The notes beneath the pieces were generated by a model that worked only from the letters and a program-made list of their open reading frames with translations, was not told the DNA's origin and did not search any database. Of a stretch of DNA of 64,000 nt, positions 1 through 12,855 are shown in pieces; the first letter of the stretch is position 1; every line of letters begins with the position of its first letter. The position numbers were made by a program, and so were the translations under genes. The DNA is from Amblyornis subalaris (taxonomy: Eukaryota > Chordata > Aves > Passeriformes > Ptilonorhynchidae), in NCBI GenBank assembly GCA_018881555.1, contig JACAXG010000031.1:7003127-7067126 (forward strand), read 5' to 3'.

Positions 1-440
1 GCAGAATCTTTTCCTGACATCTTTATGTTGAACAAGTACCTGTTTAGTGCCCTGAGCACATATTATTATGTATTATTTTAGAATGTTCAGCATTTACATC
101 ATTGTGCCATACAGCTAGAAGTCTNATTCTAAAGAAGTAACAGCCCAGTTTGAAGTGCAAGTGTGACAAATGAAAGGGANAACAGCAAATAGCATGAACT
201 AAAATTGCACTGTTACACTGGCTTTTTGTAGCATGATTGTTTTCAAAAAGCTTATTTTTTTAATCAGCTATGCCCAGGTACTACTTAACCATAATTGTTT
301 AGCTAGGTTGTTTTGAGGGNGTTTTCTGACTTCAAAGTAGAGATGAGTCTTGAGGATGAATTTGAAGCAGGAGAGAGAGAGTGCACCTCAGTTCAGTATC
401 GAGGCAATTTTCTCTTCTGGCCAGCAACACTTTGGAAAGA
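1..440. other. Single-copy sequence, nothing recognised
   Basis: AT-rich sequence with no open frame of note, no repeat family I recognise and no RNA gene. A short GA run lies near 370-382. It ends where the first CR1 fragment begins. Confidence 0.6.
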
Positions 441-655
441 ATCATAGAATCTCAAAGGTTGGAAAAGACCTCTTAGATCATTGAATCCAACCACTAACTC
501 AGCACTGCCAACCCCACCAATGAACCATGTCCCTAAGCACCACATCTACATATTTTCTGAACACTTACACTTTCCTGGGCAGCCTGTTCCAATCCCTGGC
601 GACCATTTCAGTGAAAAAATTTTTCCTAATATCCAATCTAAGCCAGCCCAAAGAG
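441..655 (-). mobile_element. CR1 LINE 3' fragment (5'-truncated)
   Basis: On the + strand this begins with the reverse complement of the bird CR1 3' terminus (ATCATAGAAT, then a GGTTGGAAAAGACC-like block). It continues through the conserved 'CCTGGGCAGCCTGTTCCAAT' and 'TTTTTCCTAATATCCAATCT' blocks, so the element lies on the minus strand. The 'CTAACTCAGCACTGCCAA' and 'CATGTCCCTAAGCACCACAT' segments match the CR1 subgroup also present at 52001. Only the distal part of the reverse-transcriptase frame and the 3' UTR remain. Open frames here are remnants, not host genes. Confidence 0.93.
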
Positions 656-2961
656 ATCTGTCCTGGACGATGGCATCACCGTTTGTTGTGTGCTGGGATA
701 GTAAGTTGGAATATAGATGTAATTGTCCTTTTGTGTGTTTTTGACTTATGAAACTGTGACAGCAAATTGGGAAAAATACCTTGGATTTCCTNTGATATGG
801 ACAGGATTGTCCCTGGGAAGGGCTACTTAATGACCAAGGCCAGGATAATAAAACCACTTTGAGAATTTGTTCCATTTTAACAACGTCTGCTCTGTTCCAG
901 AAACACGCCATCTCCCACCACTGTGGCTACATTGTCTTATTTAGTAGGAGCAGCTTCCTGACTTTGTGCCTTTGTTTCTTCACTCTTTTTGTTCTCACCC
1001 TCTGTCCCTGCTGCCATCACCAGNCTTTGCACTCCTTGGATAGCAGGAGCTTTGAGTCCTCCTACATCTTAAACAACTTTTGTTTGCCNTAACAGGTTGG
1101 TTTTCCTGTTCCTTATTTCAGCCTTCCTTTCCCAGCAATTGCTGATTGCACCTTTCGCTATAGAAGTGCTGCTCATCCTGCTTAGTTCACACATTCAGAA
1201 GCTCTCTTAAACTGTCAATTTTAGCTGCCCAAGCTGACACTTCTCCTCCTTGTGTAGATTAGTTTCACATTCTCAGCTTAAGTATAGATTAGTTTCATGT
1301 TTGTGACCCAGCAAGACGCTGCCTGTCCCCNGCTGCTGTTAATCCCTGTTCCACTCTCTCCTGGGAGAAAAATGGGTGACCACAGGAAGGCACTGGCAGT
1401 GCTTCTTTTCTTCCCTACATGATGCAGTCTGACAGGTGCCCTGTGCTACTTCCTATCTCTGAGAGGTGCAGGCTTTGATTTAGGTAAGTGTCTCTTGTCC
1501 TGAGCCTTCCTTCAAAGACCCTGGCAGAAGGATCCCCATTTCCTCTCGCGCTTGTCTTGGAGGTGTGGAGGTAATTAGACTTCTGCTTTTTCTTTCTCCC
1601 CGAGACTGATTTTTTTTCCTTCCAGGTTAATCCTACAGATGCTCTTCAGTTGGNCTGTTTCTCAGAGTAAATCTTAAAAGCCTTATGCCATCTCTACTCA
1701 CACCGAATCATTTCTCTTCTGTGAGAAACCCCACCAATGTCTCTATAACTTTCAAAGTCACCCATCCTCAGCATGCACATGCACTCATTAATATTGACTA
1801 CACGGTGGAAATACACTTCTCTGCAAAATTAAAGCTAGCACAGATACTGTTCAAATAAAGATATTCACTGAAAAGGTGGGGCAGAGACAGGGTGCCTCAT
1901 AGGAATTAATATATGGAAATTAATAATACCACAATGAAGGTGGAAGCCAAGCTCTAGAGGCCTTACATAAATGACTTGAAGTTGTAGGAATCAACATAAT
2001 CTCCTTTCCAGAATTCAGAAAGACCTGATAATATGAAATGGCTTCTCTAAAAGCAAGAGTTGGTAATAAATCCTTCAAATCAGAGATGCCCAATCAACAG
2101 AAGATGATAAAGTGATCCTGCCCACTACAAATCTGTTAGTCTGTTCTGAGCAATATGCAGATCTTTTGAGTAAAAAAAGGAAATGAAGTGTAATTAAAGG
2201 CATAGAGGTTAATAGAGAACTGGGATAAAATGCAACCATGATTTTGCCAAAGACATTGTTTCAGATATTACTGAACACCTATCTTTGATAAGGCATTTGA
2301 CTTCCTATTTGAAGGGAAAATATTAGATCTTACCTGCATTTTGATAGCAGGTAAGCTATCAAAGCACAAGATGCAATATTCAGTAGGAAATTTGCCTTAG
2401 CTAAAGAAAGTGNAGACTTGTAGAAAATTGTATGATGACCAGCCAGAGCTGTGGAGGTGATGAGACACCTACAAGCAGCTGTGAGCTAGGGAAAAGCCAC
2501 GGTTCTTGAACTGTGGCCATGGTTTTGATTTTCTGTGTTAACTTCTAGTGTTGGCTTCTATGTGAGAGTTAGATGAACCCAGTGGAATTTGTTGATGAAA
2601 GTTGTGGGGCTTTTTCTGTCCATAACAATAACAGATAACGTTGAAGACTGAGTATCAAAAACATAATTAAATTTTCAGGTGAGTTGTAAGGTAATAGACA
2701 TTGTGGTTAATAAAATTTTCTGCTCTATAAAGTAGTTTCATCAGTTGGAAATGACAGAGGAAAAAGACTCAGAGTTATTAAATCNCATAAAAGCTGAGAA
2801 TGAGCGATGTGATGAAGCCATGGCCAAGGCAAATGCAGTCTGAGGAGGGACGGTATGAAATATTCCCGTGAAAATAGGGACACATTCATGATCTGAAAAA
2901 CACCAGAGAAACCTGGTCTTGAAATCATTACACCATTGTGATCGCTTGTGTTTAAGAACCN
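656..2961. other. Single-copy or unrecognised old repeat sequence
   Basis: No gene is supported. Open frames are under about 125 codons and overlap on both strands. A pyrimidine-rich stretch lies around 950-1130. The part from about 1860 to 2520 has the purine-rich, slightly repetitive look of a very old dispersed repeat, but I cannot name a family. Confidence 0.5.
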
Positions 2962-3127
2962 TAGAATCATAGAATGTTTTTGGTTGGAAGGGACCCTAAA
3001 GTTCATCTCATTCCAAGCCTCTGACATGAGCAGTTCACCTTCCCCTAGCCCAGGTTGCTCCAAGCCCTATCCAGGCTGACCTTGAACAGTTCCAGAAATC
3101 GGGTGTTCATCACTTCTCTGAGCAACC
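2962..3127 (-). mobile_element. CR1 LINE 3' fragment
   Basis: The + strand reads TAGAATCATAGAATG followed by a GGTTGGAAGGGACC block, a 'CCAGGTTGCTCCAAGCCCTATC' segment (split here by small changes) and 'CTTGAACAGTTCCAG', ending at 'CTCTGAGCAACC'. This is the reverse complement of the CR1 3' end. The copy is diverged: the usual GGGCAGGGACACC block is altered to a GAGCAGTTCACC-like form. It abuts an oppositely oriented older CR1 piece. Confidence 0.9.
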
Positions 3128-3199
3128 AGATTTAACGGATGAACACAGGCTGGAACTGGAAAACAATGGGGAGAGCTTACTTATTGAGAAGGGGATAAA

Positions 3200-3490
3200 A
3201 AATTTGGCTTGTTAAACCCAGAAAAAAGTCAGCTGAGAGAGGGGATATCGTTGCTCTCTATAGATACATCAGGCAGGTAGCAGCAGAGCAGCAGCTGAAG
3301 CTGGAGGGTAGCACTGGCACAGGAGCAAATGGAGATAAACTGGCCACAAATGACCTGAAGCTGGCGAGAAAGGGCTCAGCTATCAGCTGGGGGAATTGTA
3401 AGTAACCTGTCCAGTGGGGGACAAAACAGCTTAACTAGTTGTAAGACAGAGCTTAATCTCTTTATGGAAGGGAGTTCATGACTTGGTTGT
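3200..3490 (+). mobile_element. Old CR1-type LINE fragment
   Basis: Plus-strand sequence starts at an AATTTGGCTTGTT block, the decayed equivalent of the CR1 'TTTAGCCTGGAGAAAAG' segment. It continues with 'GAGAGGGGATATCGTTGCTC', 'TACATCAGGCAGGTA', 'AGCACTGGCACAGGAGCAAA' and 'GATAAACTGGCCACAAAT', then the 'GAGCTTAATCTCTTTATGGA' segment. These blocks typify older CR1 lineages shared with other sauropsids. No CR1 3' terminus is visible at the right end. Divergence is clearly higher than for the other CR1 copies here. The exact boundaries are uncertain. Confidence 0.75.
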
Positions 3491-6400
3491 CAGTGACCAA
3501 AGGAGTTTTAATTCAGAGAGNGGGAGTGGTAGAGTCCAAGTTGCTCTTTGTCTAAATTTTCAAACAGGACCACCTAATGCTACAATGTTAATTCTATATT
3601 TAAGCAGCCAGACGAAAACAGTCTAGAGTTTTTGGGTTTTGGTTTCTCAAGGAAGTACTGGCACCTGCTTGGGTTTAGAGAGATATGTATAGAACTCAAG
3701 TTTTCACATAGTTACCTTGGTATATAAACACATAGAGGGGGTTAACACCAAGAAGAGCTGCTGCTGCAGCAAAATAATTAAACATCATAAATCCAGACAA
3801 GCCAAATGTGAGGTTTCAGAATCTGACCTCATTTTTTAACAGGAATAAAACTGTTCTGTCTAGTTTTCTTTAGTTAATATTTACAAATAAGTGCATCATT
3901 AGGATCCATACAGTTACTAAAATGGATATGGCAGATTCCCTATGTTGTTCCTGTCTAAACAAGGTACTGGGACAGGGTTGTAATTTTCAGAGGCACAGGT
4001 GGCAATTAGACACTGGCATTTCTGAATGGTCATATTACATGTTATCTTTTTTTTTAATGCATGTAATGGGTGAGGCTCACATGATTTGGAAATATTGCAA
4101 AACACAACTGTCAAACCTTAACAATATTAATGCTTATGACATTAAAATAATATCCAACTGATAAATCAAAATACTTTTCATCACTGCCCTACCCCTTCCC
4201 ATAAAAAAATAAGCCCACACCTCTCTCCCCCACATAAAACCCAAACCCAACAAAACAGAATTTTTCTTCCCAGAGTGGAAGAAATAAGAAATGATTATAC
4301 AGATAAGATAATATTACTTTATCATTCTCCAGAGTTTAAAAATGAGCATTGTACTGGACTGGAGCAGAATCTCAATCAACTATGTAGAGGGTAGTTAGCT
4401 AGGAAAAGAGGGTGCTGTATACCTGGGCTGAATGTGGCAAGAGAAGTTTATGCAGTCTTCCACTGATCTGGTTTGATCACTGTTGAAAGAAGGGGCAGCA
4501 TTTTTTTTCTCTTTGTTTCTACATTGTTTCTTGATATTAAAAAGGAGATTTGAATAAGTTCATTTAAATCAGCCAAAACTTGTGCTTGAAACAGATCCCT
4601 CAAACCTCCTTGTGGATACATTTATTCCAAATGCTCCCAGGTCAGCCAGTGATAGTGAAAGACACCAGTTGCTCTGTCCTTTGTTATCACTTTAAATCAT
4701 AGCAATAAAGATATTCAGTAAGTATATTACAATACATCCCCAAAGCAGTAACAGTTTGAAATAATGCATGAAGAAGTGTTAGCACGTTGGTGGTGCTCTC
4801 CTTCTAGGTTGTTACACACAACCTAACTGTGACAGGCATTGAAAGAAAGTGCCTGCAGGTCATCTTTTGTTACAGGCTGTAGAATATGTAAAAAAACTAG
4901 AAATTATGAAAAGGATGTATCTTATCCCAGAAGAGCTGATATGAATGAATCTGCCTTCTTTTCCCCAGTACCATTTCACCAAGCACATATCGAACTGTAA
5001 TTTTATTTTAGACATCCTTCTACTCCTGCAGCAGCTGCCTGCACACATCACATTGTAGTATCCCATAGAATACAGCTCTAAACNGCTCCAGGTGCTGTTG
5101 AGGATGTTGCAGTGTTGATATAGCAGGTAAAAGGCTGGTGGATGGTACCATGATCTTATTTAGCAAAGCTAGAGATCACAGGAACAGAGAGTAAGTAGAT
5201 AATTCTGTAGTCTATTGTAATAAAACCTTTATTTACACATAGTGTTTTTATGATTCTTTTTATAAATGATTCAATGTTTTCCAGTTATCAGCAGCTCTAC
5301 TTAGCCTGTCAGTTAACCTGTAACCTGCTTAATAACGATTTCTGAGCAGAAGGCTGAACAAATGCAAATTTCCTTTCAGAATTCTTAAGGTAGATTGCCT
5401 ATAGGTGAAAACTGAAACAATGATAAAAGGTGCTTCCATGGACAACGTTTAAATCTGCCAAATGCTCTAGTAACTGTATGTGGGATTTTATAATCAACTC
5501 TTTCAGAAGAAAAATGGAGATGTCCTCATTAAAACTTTTCCATTATGTCAGCGAATAGCTTGGGTGGTGTTCTAGAGGGATTTTATTTGCCTGTTTTGTT
5601 CAGGCAGAATTGAATAATTTTAACAGAAGACAGTGTTGTAAGTGAATCATCTTGCATGATAATGCTGAAAAGCGTTTTTCTATGAATCTGAATGGAACTG
5701 GCTCAAGTATTTGAAAAATGGCATCAAGACTTTAATAAAAAATAAATGTTATTCCACAGACGTGGCAAAATGTCAAGGACATATGTACACTTAAGCAGCA
5801 TTAATGAGGGTGAACTTTGCTCATATGCAGGGTTTTTGATAAAGTAAAAATTTGGAAAGTCATTGTGTTTAAACCATTTCTACTTAAAATGAGTAAAGTT
5901 GGAAAAGGACTGGATTCCTGCAGTCTGGTGGTAAAAATACAGCACTCTGTATGCTTCATTCTCTTCCTTGGTTCTCATGGGCCCATCCTAAAAAATATAC
6001 TTCTATATAATCAAGAAAAAAAACCCCACAGAGTGGACCACAGTCATTCCTAAAATCCTCACAAGTCTTATAGTTCATTTTCTATGTTCTCCCGTCCCTT
6101 CCCATTTTGCTTTCAGGTCTGGCATCAAGAAAACAAGNAGAGACTGGGAGGGTCCCAAGGCTGGTCTTCCAAGACCTCTGGTTTCAGCAGAGGTGGCAGC
6201 ACAACCAAGAGTGTGCTTATGAGCCCCAGGCAGTAGCAGAGTAAAATGGCTAGAGTGATTGGGTTTTTGGTGATGCTACATATTTAACAGAGGAAAGGAG
6301 AAAAGAGGCAGAACGTTGTGACAGGAAGATGTCACTTCATTTATTCTCTTCCCCTCTGTGTCACTGTCATATGCTTTTTTTTCCCCCCAGAGTTTTCCAT

Positions 6401-7221
6401 GGAGGCTTTTTCTGTAGTGGCCAGAAATCATGATCGTTTGACAACGGCTGGCCTCTGTGAAACGAGCTGAATAGTCCCATGCCAGGTATCCATTTCACAA
6501 CACAGAAAGCATTATCGTTGTTGGCAGCAATTACCGTGTCTGTCGGCAGCCTTGCAGGGGATGTGAAGGATTGAATGGTCAGGGGGGTAATGGTCACCCC
6601 TTGAGGTCTCTGTGGAGAAGCCTGTTGGCAGAGCATTTAGCTCTGTGTCATAAAAGTGGATGAATTGTGTTTCTTTACCAGGCTTTTGTCATTTATTTTT
6701 AGCTATTTTAATTTTTTAAAAGGCAAAGAATATAAAAACCTTGAGGTAGCATTAATGTTAACTGAGGTCCATTTGCATCCTGAAAGCTTGTCTCTAACTT
6801 TCAGTGTTGGGGGGATTCTTTTTTCCCCCCTTCTCTAATCTCAGCGAGTGGAATTACTTATGCTTTTACATGGAAGTGCCTCTGTACCCATTGAGGAAGA
6901 AGGGCCAAATCTTCTAGATCTATGGTGGTTGTTTCGGGTGTTGTGGAATGCATTGGACTTTGTTCTTCTGTCTCCCCAAATCTTCAACAGAGCAAAAACC
7001 AGTAGTGATGGTGGTGGCTTGTCATGTAGATCTGTGGTTTAAATTTGTGTGTGGCATCAATATGCAACAGCAAAATGAACATATAATGCCCTAGATGGAT
7101 AATTTAGGGAGGGCTGATTTCAAGATCTATAGCCCATTATGTCCCATTTTATGACCTGCTTTCCATTGCTTAAGAGTTTGCCAGGCATTCACTAGCTGCA
7201 GGGTTTTTTTTTTCTCTCCAG
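3491..7221. other. Single-copy sequence
   Basis: No repeat family, RNA gene or convincing coding exon seen. Open frames are below 90 codons and resemble no known protein. A C/A-rich stretch lies at about 4185-4260. Otherwise it is ordinary AT-rich intergenic or intronic DNA. Confidence 0.5.
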
Positions 7222-7427
7222 GATGCACAGATGGCATGTGCTTTGGACAAATCACAGCTAAGTAGAAAAAGATGCTGTTGTTTCAAGGAGCTTCATAAGG
7301 ATGTTGTGTCACACCATATGTGGCAGAATCGAGAAGATGGAAAAAAATCATGGATGCTTGTAAAAGAGGGAAAGGATCGTATGGTGGCCGGGAAAGCTGC
7401 CTTGAGAACTAATGCCTGTCTGGGCCT
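7222..7427 (+). other. Exon-like open stretch with splice-like borders (speculative)
   Basis: A 206-bp stretch is bounded on the left by a long pyrimidine run ending in CAG (AG at 7220-7221) and on the right by GTGAGT (GT at 7428), a good donor match. One plus frame is open throughout: it begins DAQMACALDKSQ, has a basic middle with three consecutive cysteines (RKRCCCFKE), and ends at a stop just past the donor. The translation matches no family I know, and the open length is not exceptional. It could be a non-coding or lineage-specific exon, or chance. Confidence 0.12.
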
Positions 7428-10400
7428 GTGAGTGAGTCATCCTGCATGACTTTAATAGAACTTCTTGACATGTCCAAGGAGAAGTATTAAGGTCTGGCTT
7501 TCAACAGCTAAATGACTAGAGTCAGCAGTAGTGAGAATCTAGGTTCCTTAAATAGGATGCTCAAAAATAGGNGACATTTCTTTAGCTCATCCCTCTTGCT
7601 GTCCCCAGTTCGCTCCCTGTACATTGTATGGCAATGTTGCTTGTTCACCCTGCTGCCGTAAATTCACAAATGTCTCTAAAATTTGGAGACACACTGTACT
7701 TGGATGCTAGGGAAAAGTTAGCAGTTTTTGAGAATATTTTTAAGAGCATGTGGGTATAACAAGATGGGGATGTGACAAAAGTGTACTTTACCTCTTGTTC
7801 AGAGGTACAGAATACTAAACCTGTGTTTGTTTTGTGAACATTAGTATTCTGTGTACTAGTCGAAGGATGAAGAATGTGGAAAAACATAGCATATGTTGAT
7901 ATATGTTGATATATATCATATACTTGTAAATTCAACATATATCTCTTTCCATCTTGCCTTAGCAGGCTTTGTGTGTGTTTAAGGCATTAAACAGAGCAAA
8001 CAGGAAATTTTGCATAGCATAGGGAGGGCAATGTCAACAACAAGTTAACAAAGGATTGTAGAGGTGCATTCTTGCAGATAAGGGGCGGGTCATCTTTACT
8101 GTGTAGTGCAGGCTGCCAAGTGAACGTGATGGTCTTACTGAAGGACAAGATGCCCACAAGAACTGTGTGGCTACATTAAAACTTGCAGGCTATCAAAATG
8201 ATTTGCTGCAAGAATGAGTCATTCACTCCTTTACCTTGGGAAGAGTCCATACGACGTGCAGGAGTTTGTTAACAGCGTGGCCAAGCTTGTGATTATACGC
8301 GAGGACAATAGAAAGCGATTTGTGCATTTAAGACCTCTTGTCNCTTTTCCTGATTGGAGTTTGGAATGGCTCCAGGTACCTTCTGCCTATTCAACTACAG
8401 AAATGTTTTCCTGGATACTGAGTGAGCATGAAGTCCTATTTCCCAAGTTACAGGGAAAAGACTGAGCTGATTGAAAGGAAGTAGAACGGAGCAAGTATCA
8501 TTTTTTATGCACCTTACTGCCCATCAGATCATTGTCTATACAGGTAGTTAAACATCCATACCCACTGGGTATCTATGCTGAAACTTCTTTCAGTCCTCGG
8601 AAACACTCAGAGAAGCATCTGAAAGATGTGATGAATTTGCAGAGTTTTTATTTCAGAAGTGTGTTTTATTCAGAAGGATCAAGTGGATGACTCCTGAGAG
8701 ATGTGGGATATATTTTACTGCTGTTCGCAAAATCTGAGAAAGATGATGGGAGGTACAAGATAGGATGTGTTAGGACACATTTCTGACCNTGTGGGCATTA
8801 CACAAGCATTAATCTTAAACATGAGAATAAAGATATATTGTACTATTAAAAAAAGAGTCACATAAATCCCCTATATAACCCAGAAAAAATTTATCAACAT
8901 CATGTTTGTCCANAGTCAAATCAGGAGTTACATGTGCTTATGTACCTGTTAGGTGTTTATTTCTGATGTAGTTGTAGTGTTTNATAGAGAAGCATTGCAG
9001 TAAGTCAAAAAAGCAGGGAGAGGTTTCCTTCCTTTGTGAAAGGACACAGAGCTGCTCAGTAACCACTCAGTACTGTCTTACAGAGACATTTGCATCTCTA
9101 AGGGAGGAAAGCAATGATTATTTTATTAGAAAAAATAGTAAAACCACCCTCTGGTTAAGGTGAGATTAGAGTGCATTTTGGAATGAAAGATCAGGTCTGT
9201 CTGGACACCTGGGATACTTCAAATGAGAGATTTGCTATAAAAGTTTGAAGGGAAGATGGAGACACATGAGGGTGAGCTCTGATAGGTAGTTCCAAGAGTT
9301 TTCTTTTATTGGAAGCTGTCCATGGGGAACGTCTCCCTTACAGGGAAATTTTCTGACAAAACTCAGGTGTAGGTACTGTCTAGCAGATACAACCTCAGGC
9401 ATAAACTGCACAGAGAGTGGAACTGTGCAATGAGCAGGGAGATGTATAAAGGAAACAGTATTATTAAAGCATTGCTTTCCTTTCATTTCTTCACCTGTCT
9501 TTTATAAAGTTGTGTAACTATGTTGCTTATTTTGGATATTCTGAATAAAGTGCTTTTATTTTAGTTTGTATCAAATTGTCCTCAAACTGTAGCCCCATTT
9601 TAACTACATGAGCCAGATGGGAAAGCTTGACACCCAGGGGTCAGAAGAGGAAGGAGTGTCCAGGGATGAGCTCGGCACATGTTGGTAAAATATCAGGGTG
9701 CCTGCACAAATCCAAAGCCTTCAGGGAGCATGCTGTGCATGCTGCTATTCTAAATGTTATTTTACTCATCTTTTTCTTGTGCTTTAGGAGTATGGTGTGG
9801 NCAAACCACTGAGCTGGGGGATATTCTGTGATTTATCTGGATTTGGTTCCAGCAAGTGTGACTTAAAGATGATTAAATGGACTGAGCTTTTGGCCTGGTT
9901 CTATTATAGTTTCATTACAGAACTTTGAATTGAATGTAGTAAAAGGCAAGCTTGGCTTTTACCTGGGAGCCTTGTTCCACAGAGAGAGCCATAACCTACA
10001 ATTCACATTTTGTTAGAGGGGGTTTGGTAGGACCATGAAGTGAAAAATATGTACATGGATAGAATCTTAGTGTGCTGTTTTCTGTTTGAATTCATCCAGC
10101 CTGGAAAGGCTGAGACAAGCTGCTGATTGTTTCCCAGTCTTGCCTTGTCAAACCTCACTTTGCATGTGTGCAATGGCATTCTGTTCAAAGCTTGTNGGAT
10201 CTACAAGTCTTGCTTGCTTTCTTAGGTTTGCCAAAACCAGCTGTCCCTTCCTTGCTTTATCAGTATTAGCCAAAATTTAGACTTTTGCTGCACAGATTTG
10301 ATCATTATCTTGTGAAGTTGTAAAAATTAACATAATAAAGTATGTTTTCTTCTTTGCTTAAAGGACATTTTTTAGTTTTATTGAAAAAGGTGTTAGTACT

Positions 10401-11117
10401 AAATGTCTGTCAAATATTTCATTTTTACTTATTCTGATAACCTCCTAAAATGTTGCAGGTTTCCCCCCTAGGGCAGAGAGAAGTATCATGGAAACNGATG
10501 CTTAATTTAAAGTAGTGGATCCTTAAATGATTTGTGCACTACATATGGTGTTAGGTGAATACTGTGGACTGTTTTCATGTATTTATTTTGGTGCATAGAA
10601 TGATTATGTACAATATCCGAAGCAGCTGAGCAATGTTATAAGTGCCAATCATGGGACTTGCAAATATCTGTTGTCCTCATTGCACCGTGCGTCCCTAGGT
10701 TTAGAACAGGCACGGATGAAATAACAGGCGTGGATGAGATAACATCCTAAACCGCTCTTCTGCTAAAACTGTCTTTTCTGGCAGTAAAACAGATTGCGAT
10801 GTGGGCTTCCACTGTGGAAATGCTACCTACAGTGTGATATTAAATTGTGGAACGAGACAGTAAAACTGTTTTTNTTTTCTTATAGCACTATGAGTGCTTG
10901 CCAAAACCACTTCTATAGATCAATTACACACAGAGCTATAAATCCTAAGCATTTAGACCAAATTAGTAGTATTGTTTCTTTATAATATTAATCTTTTATC
11001 AACCTGTGCAGTCAAACATTTCATTGATGCTTTTTGCTTCTCCGTACTGCATTTTCAAAAAGGAAAGTCAGCTTCATTATTACATAGATCTACACAGCTA
11101 GCTGGAGAAGGAAAGAT
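7428..11117. other. Single-copy sequence
   Basis: No gene supported. Features are minor: an ATATGTTG repeat near 7895-7920 and two adjacent 18-bp units at 10709-10744. The frame at 8214-8465 is open for 83 codons but matches no family I can name. Confidence 0.5.
10709..10744. repeat. Two-copy 18-bp tandem duplication
   Basis: The unit GGCACGGATGAAATAACA is followed at once by GGCGTGGATGAGATAACA, which differs at three positions. It is a small local duplication with no visible coding or mobile context. Confidence 0.75.
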
Positions 11118-11240
11118 GGGGGGATTGGTTGGGGTTTGGGTGGAAGGGGGGTTTTGTTTGTTTGGGAACTTTTGTGCTGGTTTTTTTTGTTGTTTTGAGG
11201 GGGGATTGGTTTTTGTTTCTCTCTTTTTTTTCATGTTGGA
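11100..11240 (+). repeat. G/T-rich low-complexity tract with G4 motif
   Basis: The tract is dominated by G and T. At 11118-11151 four G runs (6, 4, 3 and 6 bases) are separated by loops of 7, 3 and 5 bases, which satisfies the usual G3+N1-7 quadruplex rule on the plus strand. The overlapping long open frames in this tract on both strands come from low complexity and are not genes. Confidence 0.8.
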
Positions 11241-12855
11241 GAGATTTGGGCAAATATAAAAGGTCATTTTTTTCTGGAAGGTGTGGGGTGACAAACCAGC
11301 AGTTTTTTGAACTGTTGCAGTGTTCCCCTAAAGGCAGGTTTATTGAAAGAAAAAACAACACAGGTATATTTTTAGGGCATATTTGATATGTACAGAGGAA
11401 CTCAAAGTGGTCACCCAGGAGAAGCCANTGGATAATCACACTCGTACTGAGGCTCCGTAGTTAAGCTGTTTGGAACTCAAGTGGCCTCAGGCACAACTTG
11501 CTCATTTTATTAAGGGAGAAGTGGGAATGTCAGTGTACATATTCATAACCCTGAAAGGAGTCAGAAATTTTTAGGTGTTCCATCCAGCCTTAGGGCTAAT
11601 GCTACTTATTTTGCACTGTATAATCATAGTTACCTTCCCCCAAGGCAGCAAAGACTAGCAGTGTGGAAAGCCTGTGAAGCAGCAAAGGCTGAAGTAATGA
11701 AAGACCTTAATTTTCCTACTTTTTAGGGAGATCTCAGAAATTCATTTTTCCNTCTGTTTCCTTTTATAAAGAGTTCTACAGATGGAGCCTATTTTTCAAA
11801 TTATTATCTATTTTCTGAAGATTACTTTCCCTAACCTCTGGCAGGTTTTGGGCGCAGAGCATGTATTTTTAAGTGGATTTTACAGGAATGTGTCAATGTA
11901 TGCCTCATGGAAGGAGTGAAAGACATGACTTTAAAAACATGATCCTCTTAATCGAATGAGACTTTTTTAAAAAAAAAATATTTGCATCATTTCTGCTTGG
12001 AAGCTTCTGAAACTAAAGGAGTTCTGAGCTACCCTAAATCTACATTTTTTTCCTTCTGTGTTTTGCCTAATGTTGCATACATGATGCGGTTAGTAGAATC
12101 TAACTTCTTGTGAGGGACAGATCAAGCACTTCAGAATGTCATGCTTAAAATCTGGAATGAGATTATTTTTATTACTGGCAAATGCAGCTAAAGGGTGTGG
12201 AAGAATGTAGTTATACATGATGCAACAGTTAGCCAATCTTCCACATTTCCATCTCACCACTGAACCAGGCTTGTTTTCTTCATTAAGTTCATATAGTAAC
12301 TTATTTTAAACTTTCTTCAGCCATGCTCATAAAATGAAATGTTAGTTGAATTAGGGTTGTGATAATAGGATAATATGTGATGCTTCATTTTTTTTTTTTA
12401 ATTTCCCCTCCTTTCCTTGCATGTGAACATTTTTCTGATCTCAAATGAAGGTGACCTTGCCTGTAGATTTTCTGGACTATGAGATGTCTCTTGAAACACC
12501 ACTATTAAGATTTCTTTTTATGTATGTTCCTTGAGTATTTACAAGAGGATAATTATCTTTTCTGAGAGAAAGAACCTTGTGAAATATTTGCATTGCAATT
12601 TGGAAGTTGATTCCTCTCCTTTATATAGTCTGCCAATCCACCTGAGAGGCAGCTCCTGTTGCACTGAAGGCTTTAGTTTGTATTTCTCTCCAGCGCCTCT
12701 GCTTTTTCTAACTGTTTGCTGTTGATTGCTTTAAATATTGCTTCTATTCTTTCACTAAGAGTACACTTGGTTTTCCTTGTGGGTTTTTTTTACAGCTTTC
12801 TAGTATTCTTTCTCATTTTCCTAAGTAATTTTGAGAACCCAAAGGCCTCCCTAAG
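11241..12855. other. Single-copy sequence
   Basis: AT-rich sequence with poly-A and poly-T runs near 11965 and 12390. No gene, RNA or recognised repeat seen. Confidence 0.55.

Noticed and set aside
546..911. 121-codon minus-strand open frame
   Set aside because: It overlaps the CR1 copy at 441-655 and has an n in the frame. The rest matches no family. It is a remnant frame, not a gene.
2260..2310. Sequence translating to a DKAFD-like peptide, recalling retrotransposon reverse transcriptases
   Set aside because: Too short. Adjacent residues do not continue the motif and stops follow quickly, so no LINE assignment was made.
8214..8465. 83-codon + frame that looked protein-like
   Set aside because: No motif or family recognised, an n interrupts it, there is no clear splice or start context, and its length is ordinary for this window.
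11055..11439. Overlapping long frames on both strands, one proline/lysine-rich
   Set aside because: They come from the G/T-rich low-complexity tract; the amino-acid bias mirrors the base bias.
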